Origin: a bacterium
Lineage (GTDB): Bacteria; Oederibacteriota; CAKKQC01
Length of the DNA: 64,000 nucleotides
Assembly (NCBI GenBank): GCA_919901855.1
Contig: CAKKQC010000034.1
Span: 1 to 64,000 of the forward strand
Direction: 5' to 3'
The notes under the pieces: model-generated
What the model was told of the DNA's origin: nothing
What the model saw: only the letters and a program-made list of their open reading frames with translations
Database searches by the model: none
Made by a program: the position numbers and the translations under genes
In this document: piece after piece, positions 55,701 to 63,808 of the stretch
Position numbering within the stretch: the first letter of the stretch is position 1
How the letters are laid out: each line of letters begins with the position of its first letter

Positions 55701-56491
55701 TGGCCGGGGGCGCCCAGGGGGAGATGATGGGCCAGCGACACCAGATCCAGTACCGGGAGAAATTCTACACCGCCCCCTTCGTTGCGACGGGCGTTCACTA
55801 CGACATCATTGCTCCCCCCGTCGTGTTTTCCGGCCAGCCCTTCTGGATCACGGTGGTCGTGGTCCTGGGCACGGGCACCACCAAGATCGACTACTGCGGC
55901 ACGACGAGTTTCAGCGCGACCGACCCCACCGCCAGGATCGCGGGCATCCCGATGGATTCCTACAATTTCACGTGGTCCAGCTCGACCGCGTGCACGAGTG
56001 CGCCGGATGAGAACGGGATCAAGCTCTTCATGAACGTCTCCCTGTCCGTCCTCGGCGACCAGACTATCGTGGCGGGGGACACCATGGACGGATCCATCAC
56101 CGGGATCGGCACGACCTACGTGGTCGGAGTGGACGTCAAGATCGAGAAACAGCCGAAATTCCAGATCGCGGCGTCGGGGGACACGGTCCGGTTCCGGATA
56201 TGCTGGAGCAACTACTCGTCCGCGTCCGCCTTCACCTTCACCCTCACCGACGCGGTGCCGGTGGGGACGGCCTTCGTGCCCGAGGCCGCGGCCACCGGCC
56301 TGGACTGCGGGAACACGGACGGCGTCACGCCGATCCCGTCCTACTCCACGCTCTCCACCGCGACCGTGCCGGCTGCCGCCTCGTTCGTTTCCGCGAATCC
56401 GGTCGCGGGAACGCGCTGGCTCCGGTGGACCCTGCCCCAGGTCGGGGTGCAGACGACGGGGTGTGTCTGCTACCGCGTCGTCATTCAATAG
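52736..56491 (+). CDS. Large secreted protein with DUF11-type modules
   Basis: The product has 1251 residues from ATG 52736, preceded by GGGGAGCAG as a ribosome-binding site and TATCAT at 52712 as a possible -10. A signal peptide ends near residue 31 (APALADG). Early cysteines (ICDDVTCPFCTAGD) may form disulfides. DUF11-like modules appear at about 215-320 (VPPGDTVTYTIYY, ISNIVVMDTLPAYTHYV), 355-510 (DDEITYSIFLTN, WDTVPVQLE) and at the C-terminus, 1125-1251 (SGDTVRFRICWSNYS, TLTDAVPVGTAFVPEA). The middle part (520-1010) is beta-rich with no family I recognise. A surface or extracellular matrix protein is inferred. It has no CTD like that of the 1667-residue protein. Confidence 0.7.
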   Translation: MLLKFWRPWRSCAGVLVLTLPGLSGAPALADGLLDETPNTASDTLTTVFPNWARAPAAFFDLTICDDVTCPFCTAGDIQSVTLFNYGSASGGAGGDISGVYFNLFCGKTNAWGTLTYAGVWTVGASNYPAWTWVGPIAWAADPGSACAGDALLSTYVDIGSCPVEGRTVTMGLGLNDIVNPGQPGGVWDTCGYQVPNWGGALRTGNTKYIRYVLKSADRVIVPPGDTVTYTIYYGAPGGPGISNIVVMDTLPAYTHYVAGSAVPAPDAFWDPDPGPPLRMRWTLPGVASTSGGATGSLTYKVTVDWGNGEAFEPGSGDAGAPEGVRLANVAAVEFVGSGCNGPFVNPPTDTVVRRYMIWKLADQDVLFASRVGMPDDEITYSIFLTNMSTSRTWWNLDVWDTVPVQLETWDPGFGFWDNCAAQWTMTPTLGCAPGAPGGLVNASGTIMTWRLGDFPPGATMRLDWKAHVKAAGVPAGSTAQGYVSVMARGRSAVVGGSGHAQAARGFYHSALIVLRTTYFSYVGQAADSGCAGLAINLFPLNKAANFELRKLENYGAGFATSGGKSASINVFQGTCLGGFVDGGYGGCGPERAPAQYYWLDSCASTPNAVLYKLTSNVPILWMLMPEIGGGGDAFTFIPSTTLSFSGWTLYSYRRSVSGEVKAGWGESWVVFNTSVGPSGVYDPALTTTVHLFRWDPAALQYTYLKSADIDKNSLYMPWAGCPLGDDGQYKIISSDARLTVYQGYGTFGDPNITFAYNDHGGNAPTAEGGTFVSKPGAAGSFYTLANNDPGACNFEVGNNSAGVKATFRLYRYMPRDPSLAVTGIPATLCGTSGTWQLLALRSVDAGMAAVTGPTANAFVGGAAGTYDTVTTGLGSTANAWKVEWVGGGNLSVYSGSSVWSNWAGGNMMHAADGNATGTEFWLHHATGQSPGSWAFILFCPVTGMAVNAVSSDGWSATYTTDGPDQAVMFTDLSSVAYGDRRNYVFRLLAGGAQGEMMGQRHQIQYREKFYTAPFVATGVHYDIIAPPVVFSGQPFWITVVVVLGTGTTKIDYCGTTSFSATDPTARIAGIPMDSYNFTWSSSTACTSAPDENGIKLFMNVSLSVLGDQTIVAGDTMDGSITGIGTTYVVGVDVKIEKQPKFQIAASGDTVRFRICWSNYSSASAFTFTLTDAVPVGTAFVPEAAATGLDCGNTDGVTPIPSYSTLSTATVPAAASFVSANPVAGTRWLRWTLPQVGVQTTGCVCYRVVIQ

Positions 56492-56566
56492 GCGGGCGGG
56501 CCGCCATCCCGTTCACGTTGCATGCCCTTCCCGGCAGGTTCGCTGGCCTGATTCCCGGCGATCCGG

Positions 56567-56572
56567 TACAAT
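56567..56572 (+). promoter_or_regulatory. -10 element of tRNA-Lys
   Basis: TACAAT stands 33 bases upstream of the mature tRNA 5' end, in the 114-bp gap after the DUF11-type gene. The -35 region is weak (TGGCCT at the expected place). Confidence 0.4.
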
Positions 56573-56605
56573 GCTCTGATCGCGCTTGGCGTATGGTCTC
56601 GTTTT

Positions 56606-56678
<73 letters not shown>

Positions 56679-56691
56679 GCTTTCATAAGCT

Positions 56692-56732
56692 GGCCCTGAG
56701 CGACCGAGCGAGGCGAGGGAGTCGAAGGGCCC
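56692..56732. repeat. Imperfect palindromic intergenic element after tRNA-Lys
   Basis: The element runs GGCCCTGAGCGACCGAG...GTCGAAGGGCC. It resembles a short palindromic sequence (CCTGAGCGAAGTCGAAGGG-like) that I recall as common between genes in many unrelated bacteria. Only one copy is evident in this window. Confidence 0.4.
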
Positions 56733-56769
56733 AGAGCCAAGGCCGGCACAACGGCCACCGTCCGTGCTC

Positions 56770-56775
56770 TATAAT
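56770..56775 (+). promoter_or_regulatory. -10 element (TATAAT) of the second sugar transporter operon
   Basis: A perfect TATAAT ends nine bases before the GTG start at 56785, so the transcript should have almost no leader. This matches the arrangement at dapA. Confidence 0.55.
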
Positions 56776-56784
56776 GAGCCCCTC

Positions 56785-58092
56785 GTGAGCCTGCGTCGCG
56801 CGTGTCTGGCTATCGCGGCGGCCGGGGTGGCATGGAGCGCCCCCGGGCCGGCTCGTGCGGCACCCCTCGAGCTCTCGTACTGGGAAAAGTGGACGCGGTT
56901 CGAGGGCGACGCCATGATCGCGGTGGTCGCCGACTTCAACAAGTCCCAGGACCGCCTGCACGTGACCTACCTGCCGGTCAGCAACGTCGAGCAGAAGGTG
57001 CTCGTGGCCACCGCGGGCGGAGATCCACCGGACATCGCCGGGCTCTACGCGGCCCAGGTCGTGAGCTACGCGGACAAGAACGCGCTACTGCCGCTTGACG
57101 ACTACCTGGCCCGGGCCGGGATCACGGCCGCCGACTTCATCCCCGTCTTCTGGAACGAATGCGTGTTCCGCGGGCACGTGTGGGCCCTGCCCACTACTCC
57201 CGCGACCATCGCCCTGCACTGGAACAAGGGGCTGTTCCGGAAGGCCGGGATGGACCCGGAGCGCCCGCCGAAGACGATCGGCGAGCTCGATGAGATGGCG
57301 GACCGGCTCACGATCCGGGACGCGAGCGGGCACCTGATCCAGATGGGGTTCATCCCGTGGGAGCCCGGGTGGTGGAACTGGGCGTGGGGGAGGTTCTTCG
57401 GCGGGCGGCTCTGGGACGGGGAATCGAAGATCACGTGCGACGAGCCGGAGTTCGTCGCCGCCCTCCAGTGGGTCCAGTCCTACGGCAGGAAGTACGGCAA
57501 GGACCAGCTCCAGGTTTTCACGAGCGGGTTCGGCAACTTCGCCTCCCCCCAGAATGCCTTCATGGCGGGGAAGGTCGCGATGGAAATCCAGGGCGTCTGG
57601 ATGTACAACTTCATCACCCAGTACACGCCGAAGATGGAATGGGGGGCCGCGCCGTTTCCGACCGCCAAGCCCGAGCAGTACGGGATGTCGGATGCCGACC
57701 TCGACGTGCTCGCGATTCCGCGCGACGCCAGGCATCCCGAGGAGTCGTTCGAGTTCATCAAGTACGTGATGACGCGGCCGGCGATGGAGAAGCTCTGCAT
57801 GGGCCACCGGAAGTTCTCGCCGCTGGCCAAGGTGAGCCCCGCCTTCTGGGCGAGCCATCCGAACCCGTACATCCGGTTGTTCGATTCGCTCGCCCGGCAT
57901 CCGCTGACGTTCGCCCTGCCGCATCTCACGATCTGGCAGGAGTACAGCGAGGAGCTGAGCGTGGCCTTCCAGAAGGTCTATCTGCTCGAGGCCAGCCCTG
58001 AGGAGGCGCTCGCGACCGTCAAGGCGCGGATGCAGAAGCGGCTGGACCGGGAGCTGCGCCGGATGAAGCGGCTCGGGTTGAGCCCCGCATGA
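56785..58092 (+). CDS. Sugar ABC transporter substrate-binding protein (family 1, MalE/UgpB type)
   Basis: The product has 435 residues. I choose GTG 56785 (MSLRRACLAIAAAGVAWS) because the GTG at 56764 lies upstream of the TATAAT box and would break the signal peptide. The mature N-terminus is LELSYWEKWTRFEGDAMIAVVADFNKS. Family features include VATAGGDPPDIAGLYAAQVVSYAD, LPTTPATIALHWNKGLFRKAG, PKTIGELDEMADRL, and FMAGKVAMEIQGVWMYNFI, followed by EESFEFIKYVMTRPAMEKL. It binds an oligosaccharide or similar solute in the periplasm. It overlaps the first permease in ATGA. The ligand cannot be told from sequence. Confidence 0.92.
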   Translation: MSLRRACLAIAAAGVAWSAPGPARAAPLELSYWEKWTRFEGDAMIAVVADFNKSQDRLHVTYLPVSNVEQKVLVATAGGDPPDIAGLYAAQVVSYADKNALLPLDDYLARAGITAADFIPVFWNECVFRGHVWALPTTPATIALHWNKGLFRKAGMDPERPPKTIGELDEMADRLTIRDASGHLIQMGFIPWEPGWWNWAWGRFFGGRLWDGESKITCDEPEFVAALQWVQSYGRKYGKDQLQVFTSGFGNFASPQNAFMAGKVAMEIQGVWMYNFITQYTPKMEWGAAPFPTAKPEQYGMSDADLDVLAIPRDARHPEESFEFIKYVMTRPAMEKLCMGHRKFSPLAKVSPAFWASHPNPYIRLFDSLARHPLTFALPHLTIWQEYSEELSVAFQKVYLLEASPEEALATVKARMQKRLDRELRRMKRLGLSPA

Positions 58093-58997
58093 GCCCGGTC
58101 GCGCGCGAACCGCTGAGCTCCCGCGTGGGGCGCGCCGAGTTCCGGTGGGCCATGCTCTTCATCGCGCCTTGGATCATCGGGTTCGGGGTCTTCCTGGCGT
58201 ACCCCGTGGTCGTGTCGCTCTTCTACAGCTTCTGCGAATACTCCGTCCTGGCCAAGCCGGTCTGGATCGGGGCGGGGAACTTCCGGGACCTCGCGGACGA
58301 CGACGTGTTCTGGATCTCGCTGTGGAACACCTTCCGGTTCGCCGCCTTCGCCCTGCCATTGGGGATGATATTCAGCCTCGGGCTGGCGGCCATGCTGCAC
58401 ATCTGTGCCATCGGGCGGGCGACCTTCCGCGCGATATTCTTCCTGCCCTCGCTCGTGCCCGTCGTGGCCAACGCCATCGTCTGGATGTGGATGTTCAACG
58501 GGGAGTACGGCCTGCTCAACGCCGGGCTCAAGGTGTTCGGCCAGCAGGGGGCGAACTGGCTCGGCGACCCGTTCTGGTCGATGCCGGCGCTGATCTTCAT
58601 GGGGTTCTGGGGGGTCGGCGGCTCGATAATCATCTTCCTGGCGGCCTTCCAGGAGGTGCCCGTCGAGATGTACGAGGCGGCGGAACTGGACGGGGCTTCC
58701 TCGTGGCAGAAGTTCTGGGGGGTGACGGTGCCCCTGATCTCGCCCGTGATCTTCTTCCAGCTCATCACCGGGATCATCGGCGTCCTCCAGGTCTTCGCCG
58801 CGCCCTACATCATGACGGGGGGCGGTCCGATGCGGCGGACGCTCTTCTACTCCATGTACCTTTACGACAACGCGTTCCGGTACCTGCGCATGGGTTATGC
58901 CTGCGCGATGGCGTGGATCCTGTTCCTCCTCATCCTGGCCCTTACGCTCGTGGCGACCAAGATCTCGGCGCGCTACGTGCACTACCAGGGATCCTGA
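58089..58997 (+). CDS. Sugar ABC transporter permease, MalF/UgpA type
   Basis: The product has 302 residues, starting ATG in an ATGA overlap with the binding-protein gene. It has six hydrophobic helices (WAMLFIAPWIIGFGVFLAYP, FAAFALPLGMIFSLGLAAML, FFLPSLVPVVANAIVWMWMF and others). The EAA loop that contacts the ATPase is VEMYEAAELDGASSWQKFW, followed by VTVPLISPVIFF. The last helix is MAWILFLLILALTLVATKI. It pairs with the next permease as the heterodimeric channel. The stop and the next start share one base (TGATG). Confidence 0.93.
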   Translation: MSPVAREPLSSRVGRAEFRWAMLFIAPWIIGFGVFLAYPVVVSLFYSFCEYSVLAKPVWIGAGNFRDLADDDVFWISLWNTFRFAAFALPLGMIFSLGLAAMLHICAIGRATFRAIFFLPSLVPVVANAIVWMWMFNGEYGLLNAGLKVFGQQGANWLGDPFWSMPALIFMGFWGVGGSIIIFLAAFQEVPVEMYEAAELDGASSWQKFWGVTVPLISPVIFFQLITGIIGVLQVFAAPYIMTGGGPMRRTLFYSMYLYDNAFRYLRMGYACAMAWILFLLILALTLVATKISARYVHYQGS

Positions 58998-59875
58998 TGT
59001 CCGACCTGGCGTCCGCTCCCAACGCTCCATGGCTCGAGCGCAAAGGCTCGAGGGAAATGATCCTCCAGGCGTTCGTCTTCGTCGGACTGGGGCTCCTGGC
59101 GGTGCTGTTCCTCCTGCCACTCCTGTGGATGGTCTCGACCTCGCTCAAGCCCATCGAGGAGACGATGAAGATGCCGCCCACGTTCATCCCAACGTCGCCG
59201 AAGTGGGAGAACTTCCGGGAGGCGGTCCAGCGAATCCCGTTCCTGAGATATTTCGGGAACACGGTCTGGGTCAGCGTCCTCGGCACCGTGGGGGTCGTCA
59301 TCTCCTCCTCGCTCGTGGCCTACGGGTTCGCGTTTCTGCGGTGGCCGGGCCGGGACCTCTTCTTCTGGCTCACGGTGGCGACGATGATGATCCCGTTCCC
59401 CGTCATCATGGTGCCCCTGTACGGGGTCTTCCGGAAGTTCGGCATGATCGGGACGCTGATGCCGCTCTGGCTGCCGGCGTGGTTCGGGTCCGCCTGGGAC
59501 ATATTCCTCATGCGCCAGTTCTTCCTCGGGATCCCCAAGGACCTCTTGGACGCGGCGCGGATCGACGGCGCGACGGAGTTCCAGATCTGGCGCAAGATCG
59601 TCCTGCCGGTGGCGGCCCCGGTAATGGTCGTCGTCGGGCTGTTCCACGTCATCTACTCGTGGAACGACTTCCTGGGTCCCCTGCTCTACCTCACGAAGCA
59701 GGAGAAGTACACGCTGTCACTCGGGCTCCAGTTCTACCAGAGCCAGAGCGGCGGCACCGAGTGGCACCTCCTGATGGCCGCGTCGGTGCTCATGGTCCTT
59801 CCCGTGCTCGTGCTCTTCCTTCTGGGTCAGCGCGCGCTGATCCGCGGAATCACGATGACGGGCATCAAGATGTGA
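58997..59875 (+). CDS. Sugar ABC transporter permease, MalG/UgpE type
   Basis: The product has 292 residues from ATG 58997. It has six helices, beginning with FVGLGLLAVLFLLPLLWMVS. The periplasmic loop after the first helix (LKPIEETMKMPPTFIPTSPKWENF) is typical of MalG. The EAA loop is KDLLDAARIDGATEFQIWRK, then IVLPVAAPVMVVV. The C-terminus RALIRGITMTGIKM closely fits the family end (LVxGLTAGAVKG). No MalK/MsmX-type ATPase follows; the operon ends here and a 214-bp gap precedes the fatty-acid operon. Confidence 0.93.
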   Translation: MSDLASAPNAPWLERKGSREMILQAFVFVGLGLLAVLFLLPLLWMVSTSLKPIEETMKMPPTFIPTSPKWENFREAVQRIPFLRYFGNTVWVSVLGTVGVVISSSLVAYGFAFLRWPGRDLFFWLTVATMMIPFPVIMVPLYGVFRKFGMIGTLMPLWLPAWFGSAWDIFLMRQFFLGIPKDLLDAARIDGATEFQIWRKIVLPVAAPVMVVVGLFHVIYSWNDFLGPLLYLTKQEKYTLSLGLQFYQSQSGGTEWHLLMAASVLMVLPVLVLFLLGQRALIRGITMTGIKM

Positions 59876-59952
59876 GCGGGGTACCTGCCGCCGGCTGATC
59901 CCGCAAATCATGGCCTGGGCGCGATGCCATCGTGTTGCATTCTGCGACATGC

Positions 59953-59982
59953 TTGACACGGTTCGCGGCACCACGGTACAGT
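59953..59982 (+). promoter_or_regulatory. Sigma70-type promoter of the yceD-rpmF-plsX-fab operon
   Basis: A consensus TTGACA (59953-59958) is followed by 18 bp and TACAGT (59977-59982). This is the best -35/-10 pair in the window. Transcription would start near 59989, giving a leader of about 100 nt before yceD. Confidence 0.75.
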
Positions 59983-60014
59983 GAAATCCGCCTCGAATGC
60001 CTGCGTCCGCGTGC

Positions 60015-60040
60015 CGCGTCCAGCTAGTCCGCTGGACGCG
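60015..60040 (+). promoter_or_regulatory. 10-bp perfect hairpin in the leader of the fatty-acid/L32 operon
   Basis: CGCGTCCAGC (60015-60024), loop TAGTCC, GCTGGACGCG (60031-60040). It sits in the middle of the untranslated leader, about 50 bases before the yceD ATG. It may control transcript stability or read-through; no T run follows it. Confidence 0.6.
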
Positions 60041-60089
60041 ACGGGTTTCAGGGGGCCAGGGGGTCCCGCGCGGGGAAACGGGAAAGATC

Positions 60090-60617
60090 ATGGAGCGCAT
60101 CGACGTGCGGAGGCTTGGCAGGGAGCCGATGGCGTTTAGGTGGGAGGAGCCGGCGGCGACGCTGGGTCTGGAGACGGAGCCGGCCTTCCGGCACGCGATC
60201 TCGGTCGAGGTGACCGCGCGCAAGATCGGGGCGCAGGTGCTGGTGAACGGCGTCGCTTCGAGCCTCATCCGGCTCGAGTGCGGCAGGTGTCTGGAAGCGT
60301 TCGAGCGGACGGTGAGAGCGGACGTGGCCATCGCGTACCGGGAGGGTACGCCGCCCAACCGCCGCGTGGACGTGATCGGGGACGACGAGCCGGAGGCGAG
60401 CTGGTACGAGCCTCCGTTCATCGATCCCGGCGAGGACCTCAGGCAGATCATGCTCGTGGCCATGCCGGACTATCCGGTGTGCCGGGCGGACTGCCGGGGG
60501 CTGTGTCCGCAGTGCGGGGCCAACCTGAACCTGGCCCCGTGCGGGCACAAGGTGGAGGGAACCGACGGGCAGCCCGGAAGGGGCGTGAAAGTGCCCGAGG
60601 GTGAAAAGGAGACCTAG
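60090..60617 (+). CDS. yceD: YceD (DUF177) family protein, rRNA/L32-associated
   Basis: The product has 175 residues. I take ATG 60090 (MERIDVRRLGREPM); the frame runs further upstream across the leader hairpin, which is unlikely to be coding. Family features are ISVEVTARKIGAQVLVNG, the first cysteine pair in RLECGRCLEAFERTV, a central acidic segment, and the C-terminal DYPVCRADCRGLCPQCGANLNL, which suits zinc binding. DUF177 proteins are almost always encoded directly before rpmF, as here (five bases apart), and are linked to 23S rRNA accumulation. The C-terminus after CGHK is a short hydrophilic tail. Confidence 0.9.
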   Translation: MERIDVRRLGREPMAFRWEEPAATLGLETEPAFRHAISVEVTARKIGAQVLVNGVASSLIRLECGRCLEAFERTVRADVAIAYREGTPPNRRVDVIGDDEPEASWYEPPFIDPGEDLRQIMLVAMPDYPVCRADCRGLCPQCGANLNLAPCGHKVEGTDGQPGRGVKVPEGEKET

Positions 60618-60622
60618 ACGAC

Positions 60623-60805
60623 ATGGCGAATCCGAAACGACGGTTCTCGAAATCCCGGACCCGCATGCGGCGTTCCATCGTGTGGCGCCTGGAGAAGCCC
60701 GCGACGTCCTCGTGCCCCCGGTGCAAATCCCCGCGCGAGCCGCACCGCATCTGCCGGACCTGCGGCTACTACAACGGGAGACAGGTCATCGCGGTCGGTA
60801 GCTGA
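60623..60805 (+). CDS. rpmF: 50S ribosomal protein L32 (zinc-binding form)
   Basis: The product has 60 residues: MANPKRRFSKSRTRMRRS at the start, then CPRCK and CRTCGYYNGRQV. The two CxxC pairs form the zinc ribbon of the C+ form of L32. Its length and basic character fit the family. It lies between yceD and plsX, the standard order linking ribosome assembly to lipid synthesis. Confidence 0.97.
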   Translation: MANPKRRFSKSRTRMRRSIVWRLEKPATSSCPRCKSPREPHRICRTCGYYNGRQVIAVGS

Positions 60806-60832
60806 CCGTAGAGCGACCACCAGCCACCGCTT

Positions 60833-61879
60833 ATGCCGACCCGCATTGCCGTTGACGCCATGGGGGGCGATCGAGCCCCCCAGGCCGTCGTCGAGGGTGC
60901 GCTCGAGGCCGCCCGGGAGGACGGGGCCGAGATCATCCTCGTCGGGGACCGGTCCGCCATCGAGGCCGAGATCGCGCGCGTCACCCGCGGACGCCCCGTG
61001 GAGGGTGTCATCATCCAGCACGCCTCCGAGAAGATCGAGATGGGCGAGTCGCCCGCCGCGGCGGTCAAGGCCAAGAAGGATTCCTCCCTGGTCGTGGCTG
61101 CCCGCCTCGTGCGCGAGAAGCAGGCGGCGGCCGTGCTTTCGATGGGCAACACGGGGGCCTGCCTGGCCGCGGCCCTGCTCGTCGTGGGGCGCCTCGAGGG
61201 CGTCCAGCGTCCCGCGATCGTCGTGCAGTTGCCCCACCAGGAGGGGATGACGACGCTCCTCGACGGGGGCGCCAACGTCGACTGCCGGCCCCAGCACCTG
61301 GTCCAGTTCGCCGTCATGGGCGAGGTCTACGCCGAGCTTATCCACGGCGTCAGGAGCCCGCGGATCGGACTTCTGAACGTGGGCGAGGAGGACGGCAAGG
61401 GGACGGAGCTGACCCAGGAGGCGCACACGCTGTTGCGGCAGGCCGGGCTGAACTACGTGGGTAACATCGAGGGCGGGGACGTCCTGAGCGGGCGCGTGGA
61501 CGTCGTCGTGTGCGACGGGTTCGTGGGGAACATCCTTCTCAAGTTCGCCGAAGGCGTCGCGGTCGCGGTTCGGGAGATGCTCCGGGGTGCGTACCGGAAG
61601 AGCGGGCTGATAGTGAATTTCGGCGGCGTGCTGAGCGGCCCCGTGTTCCGGGCGATCAAGGACCGCATGGACCCCGCCTACTACGGCGGCGCGCCCCTGC
61701 TGGGGGTCAATGGCACCTTCATCGTCGGCCACGGCTCCTCGTCGCCGCGCGCCGTGCGCAACGCGATCTCGGTCGCCCGGCGGTTCGTGGACCTCAAGGC
61801 GAACGCCCTGATCCGGGAGCGGCTGAGTACGCTGGCCCTGCCGAAGGGCGGCGCCCGGTCGTCCGGGGCCGGCGCATGA
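60833..61879 (+). CDS. plsX: Phosphate acyltransferase PlsX
   Basis: The product has 348 residues, starting MPTRIAVDAMGGDRAPQAVVEGAL, the PlsX N-terminal signature. It makes acyl-phosphate from acyl-ACP, the first step of phospholipid synthesis by the PlsX/PlsY route. Other motifs are ASEKIEMGESPAAAVKAKKDSSL, AVLSMGNTGACLAAALLVVGRL, LLDGGANVDCRPQHLVQFAVMG, GLLNVGEEDGKGTELT and VVCDGFVGNILLKFAEG. The Ser/Ala-rich end is a little longer than usual. It overlaps fabH in ATGA. Confidence 0.95.
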   Translation: MPTRIAVDAMGGDRAPQAVVEGALEAAREDGAEIILVGDRSAIEAEIARVTRGRPVEGVIIQHASEKIEMGESPAAAVKAKKDSSLVVAARLVREKQAAAVLSMGNTGACLAAALLVVGRLEGVQRPAIVVQLPHQEGMTTLLDGGANVDCRPQHLVQFAVMGEVYAELIHGVRSPRIGLLNVGEEDGKGTELTQEAHTLLRQAGLNYVGNIEGGDVLSGRVDVVVCDGFVGNILLKFAEGVAVAVREMLRGAYRKSGLIVNFGGVLSGPVFRAIKDRMDPAYYGGAPLLGVNGTFIVGHGSSSPRAVRNAISVARRFVDLKANALIRERLSTLALPKGGARSSGAGA

Positions 61880-62877
61880 GCGGGGAGGGGAAGTTGAGCC
61901 GCACCGCCGCGATCGTTTCGACCGGGATGTACGTCCCGCCGCGGGTCATGACCAACGCGGATCTCGCGAAGCTCGTCGAGACCTCGGACGAGTGGATCGT
62001 AACTAGGACGGGAATCCGGGAGCGCCGCATCGCCGCGCCCGAGCAGGCGACCTCGGACCTGGCGGCGGAGGCGTCGAAGCAGGCGCTCGAGCGCGCCGGG
62101 ATCGCCCCCACGGACGTCGACCTCATCATCCTTGCCACGCTGTCGCCGGACACCATCACGCCCTCGTCGGCGTGCGTGATGCAGGCGAAGATCGGGGCAT
62201 CGAGGGCGGCGGCGCTCGATATCTCGGCGGCCTGCTCGGGGTTCGTCTACGGCCTGTCCCTGGCGCGCGGCGCCATCGTGAGCGGGGAAGCCGGGACCGT
62301 GCTCCTCGTGGGCGCGGAGGTCACCTCGAAGTTCATGGACTGGACCGACCGCGCGAACTGCGTCCTCTTCGGGGACGCGGCCGGCGCCGTCGTGATGCGG
62401 CCTTCCGACGGCGACCGAGGAGTGCTGGGGACGGTGCTGGGCGCCGACGGCAGCATGGCCCCCCTGATCGCGATCGCGGCGGGGGGCAGCCGGACGCCGG
62501 CGAGCGCCGAGACCGTCGAGAAGAAGATGCACACCCTGCGCGTGCGCGGCGGCGAGGTCTTCAAGGCCGGCGTTCGCACGATGGCCCAGTCCGTGCGCGA
62601 CGTGCTGGCGAAGTGCGGCCTCAAGCAGGAGGATCTCGCGCTGCTGATCCCGCACCAGGCCAACCAGCGCATCATCGCGGCGGTCGCGGATTCGCTCGAG
62701 ATGCCGATCGAGAAGGTCTTCATGAACCTGGAGAAGTACGGGAACACCTCCGCGGCGACCATCCCGGTCGCACTGCACGAGGCGGTGGAGCAGGGCCGGC
62801 TCAAGCCCGGGGACCTCGTGGGCGTCGTCGCGTTCGGCGGCGGGATCACGTGGGGCGCGGCGGTGATCCGGTGGTGA
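61876..62877 (+). CDS. fabH: Beta-ketoacyl-ACP synthase III
   Basis: The product has 333 residues, starting ATG in an ATGA overlap with plsX. It condenses acetyl-CoA with malonyl-ACP to begin fatty-acid chains. The catalytic triad is visible: C120 in ISAACSGFVYGL, H260 in IPHQANQRII and N290 in YGNTSAATIP. The N-terminal segment TSDEWIVTRTGIRERRIA and FGDAAGAVVM are typical. The end, [18 protein letters not shown], is complete. It overlaps fabD in GTGA. Confidence 0.96.
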   Translation: MSGEGKLSRTAAIVSTGMYVPPRVMTNADLAKLVETSDEWIVTRTGIRERRIAAPEQATSDLAAEASKQALERAGIAPTDVDLIILATLSPDTITPSSACVMQAKIGASRAAALDISAACSGFVYGLSLARGAIVSGEAGTVLLVGAEVTSKFMDWTDRANCVLFGDAAGAVVMRPSDGDRGVLGTVLGADGSMAPLIAIAAGGSRTPASAETVEKKMHTLRVRGGEVFKAGVRTMAQSVRDVLAKCGLKQEDLALLIPHQANQRIIAAVADSLEMPIEKVFMNLEKYGNTSAATIPVALHEAVEQGRLKPGDLVGVVAFGGGITWGAAVIRW

Positions 62878-63806
62878 AGACCGCGGTCGTCTTCCCGGGG
62901 CAGGGATCCCAGCAGCAGGGGATGGGGGCCGAACTGGCGGCCCGCTGGCCCTCGGCGGCCGCGCGGTTCGCCGAGGCGTCGGGGATCCTGGGCTACGATC
63001 TGCTCAAGCTCTGCGCCGAAGGGCCGGAGGAGAAGCTCGCCGACACCTTCGTCGCCCAGCCCGCGCTGTACACGGCCGGATTCGCAACGTGGGAAGTCCT
63101 GGCGACGGAGGGGCTCGCGCCCGACTGCGTGGCCGGACACAGTCTCGGCGAGTACACGGCGTGCGCCGCCGCGGGGGCGTTTCCGTTCGCGGCCGGGCTG
63201 AAGGCGGTGCAGGCGCGGGCTGTGGCGATGGCGGCCGCGGTGGAGCGCCGCCCCGGCGCCATGCTCGCCGTCATGGGCGCCGCGCCCGCGGACGTGGATG
63301 CGTGGGTGGCCGCCGCCGCGCCGCAGGGACCCGTCCTCGTGGCCAACCGGAACGCGCCGGACCAGCTCATCGTCTCGGGAACGCTCGAGGCCGTCGAGGC
63401 GGTCGAAGCCTCGGCGAAGGCGGCGGGTGTTCGCGCGATCCGGCTCAAGGTCGCGGGGGCGTTCCACTCGCCACTGATGGCGACCGCCGCGGAGCGGATG
63501 CGCGAGGTTCTCGCCGGGGTGGTGATAGCGGATCCCCGGATCCCCGTGGTTGGCAATGTCACCGGAGACATGCTGACGACGGCGTCCGCGCTTCGCGGCG
63601 AGCTCGAGGTTCAGCTCGTCTCGGCGGTCAAGTGGGACGCGTGCGTGAAGACTCTTCGTGACCGCGGCGTCTCGCTGGTGATCGAGTCGGGCCCGGGGAA
63701 GGTGCTCGCCGGACTCGTGCGCAAGAACGACCGGAATATTGAAACGTTGTCGACCGGCAAGGCGGCGGACCTCGAGGGCGCGCTGAGTCGGATCAAGGGA
63801 GGCTAG
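62874..63806 (+). CDS. fabD: Malonyl-CoA:ACP transacylase
   Basis: The product has 310 residues from GTG 62874 in a GTGA overlap. It loads malonate onto acyl carrier protein. It opens with [14 protein letters not shown]. The nucleophile is S90 in [10 protein letters not shown], with H198 in AGAFHSPLM as the catalytic histidine. Other features are [24 protein letters not shown] and [15 protein letters not shown]. Order and overlap are standard for the plsX-fabH-fabD-fabG cluster. Confidence 0.96.
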   Translation: MKTAVVFPGQGSQQQGMGAELAARWPSAAARFAEASGILGYDLLKLCAEGPEEKLADTFVAQPALYTAGFATWEVLATEGLAPDCVAGHSLGEYTACAAAGAFPFAAGLKAVQARAVAMAAAVERRPGAMLAVMGAAPADVDAWVAAAAPQGPVLVANRNAPDQLIVSGTLEAVEAVEASAKAAGVRAIRLKVAGAFHSPLMATAAERMREVLAGVVIADPRIPVVGNVTGDMLTTASALRGELEVQLVSAVKWDACVKTLRDRGVSLVIESGPGKVLAGLVRKNDRNIETLSTGKAADLEGALSRIKGG

Positions 63807-63808
63807 AT

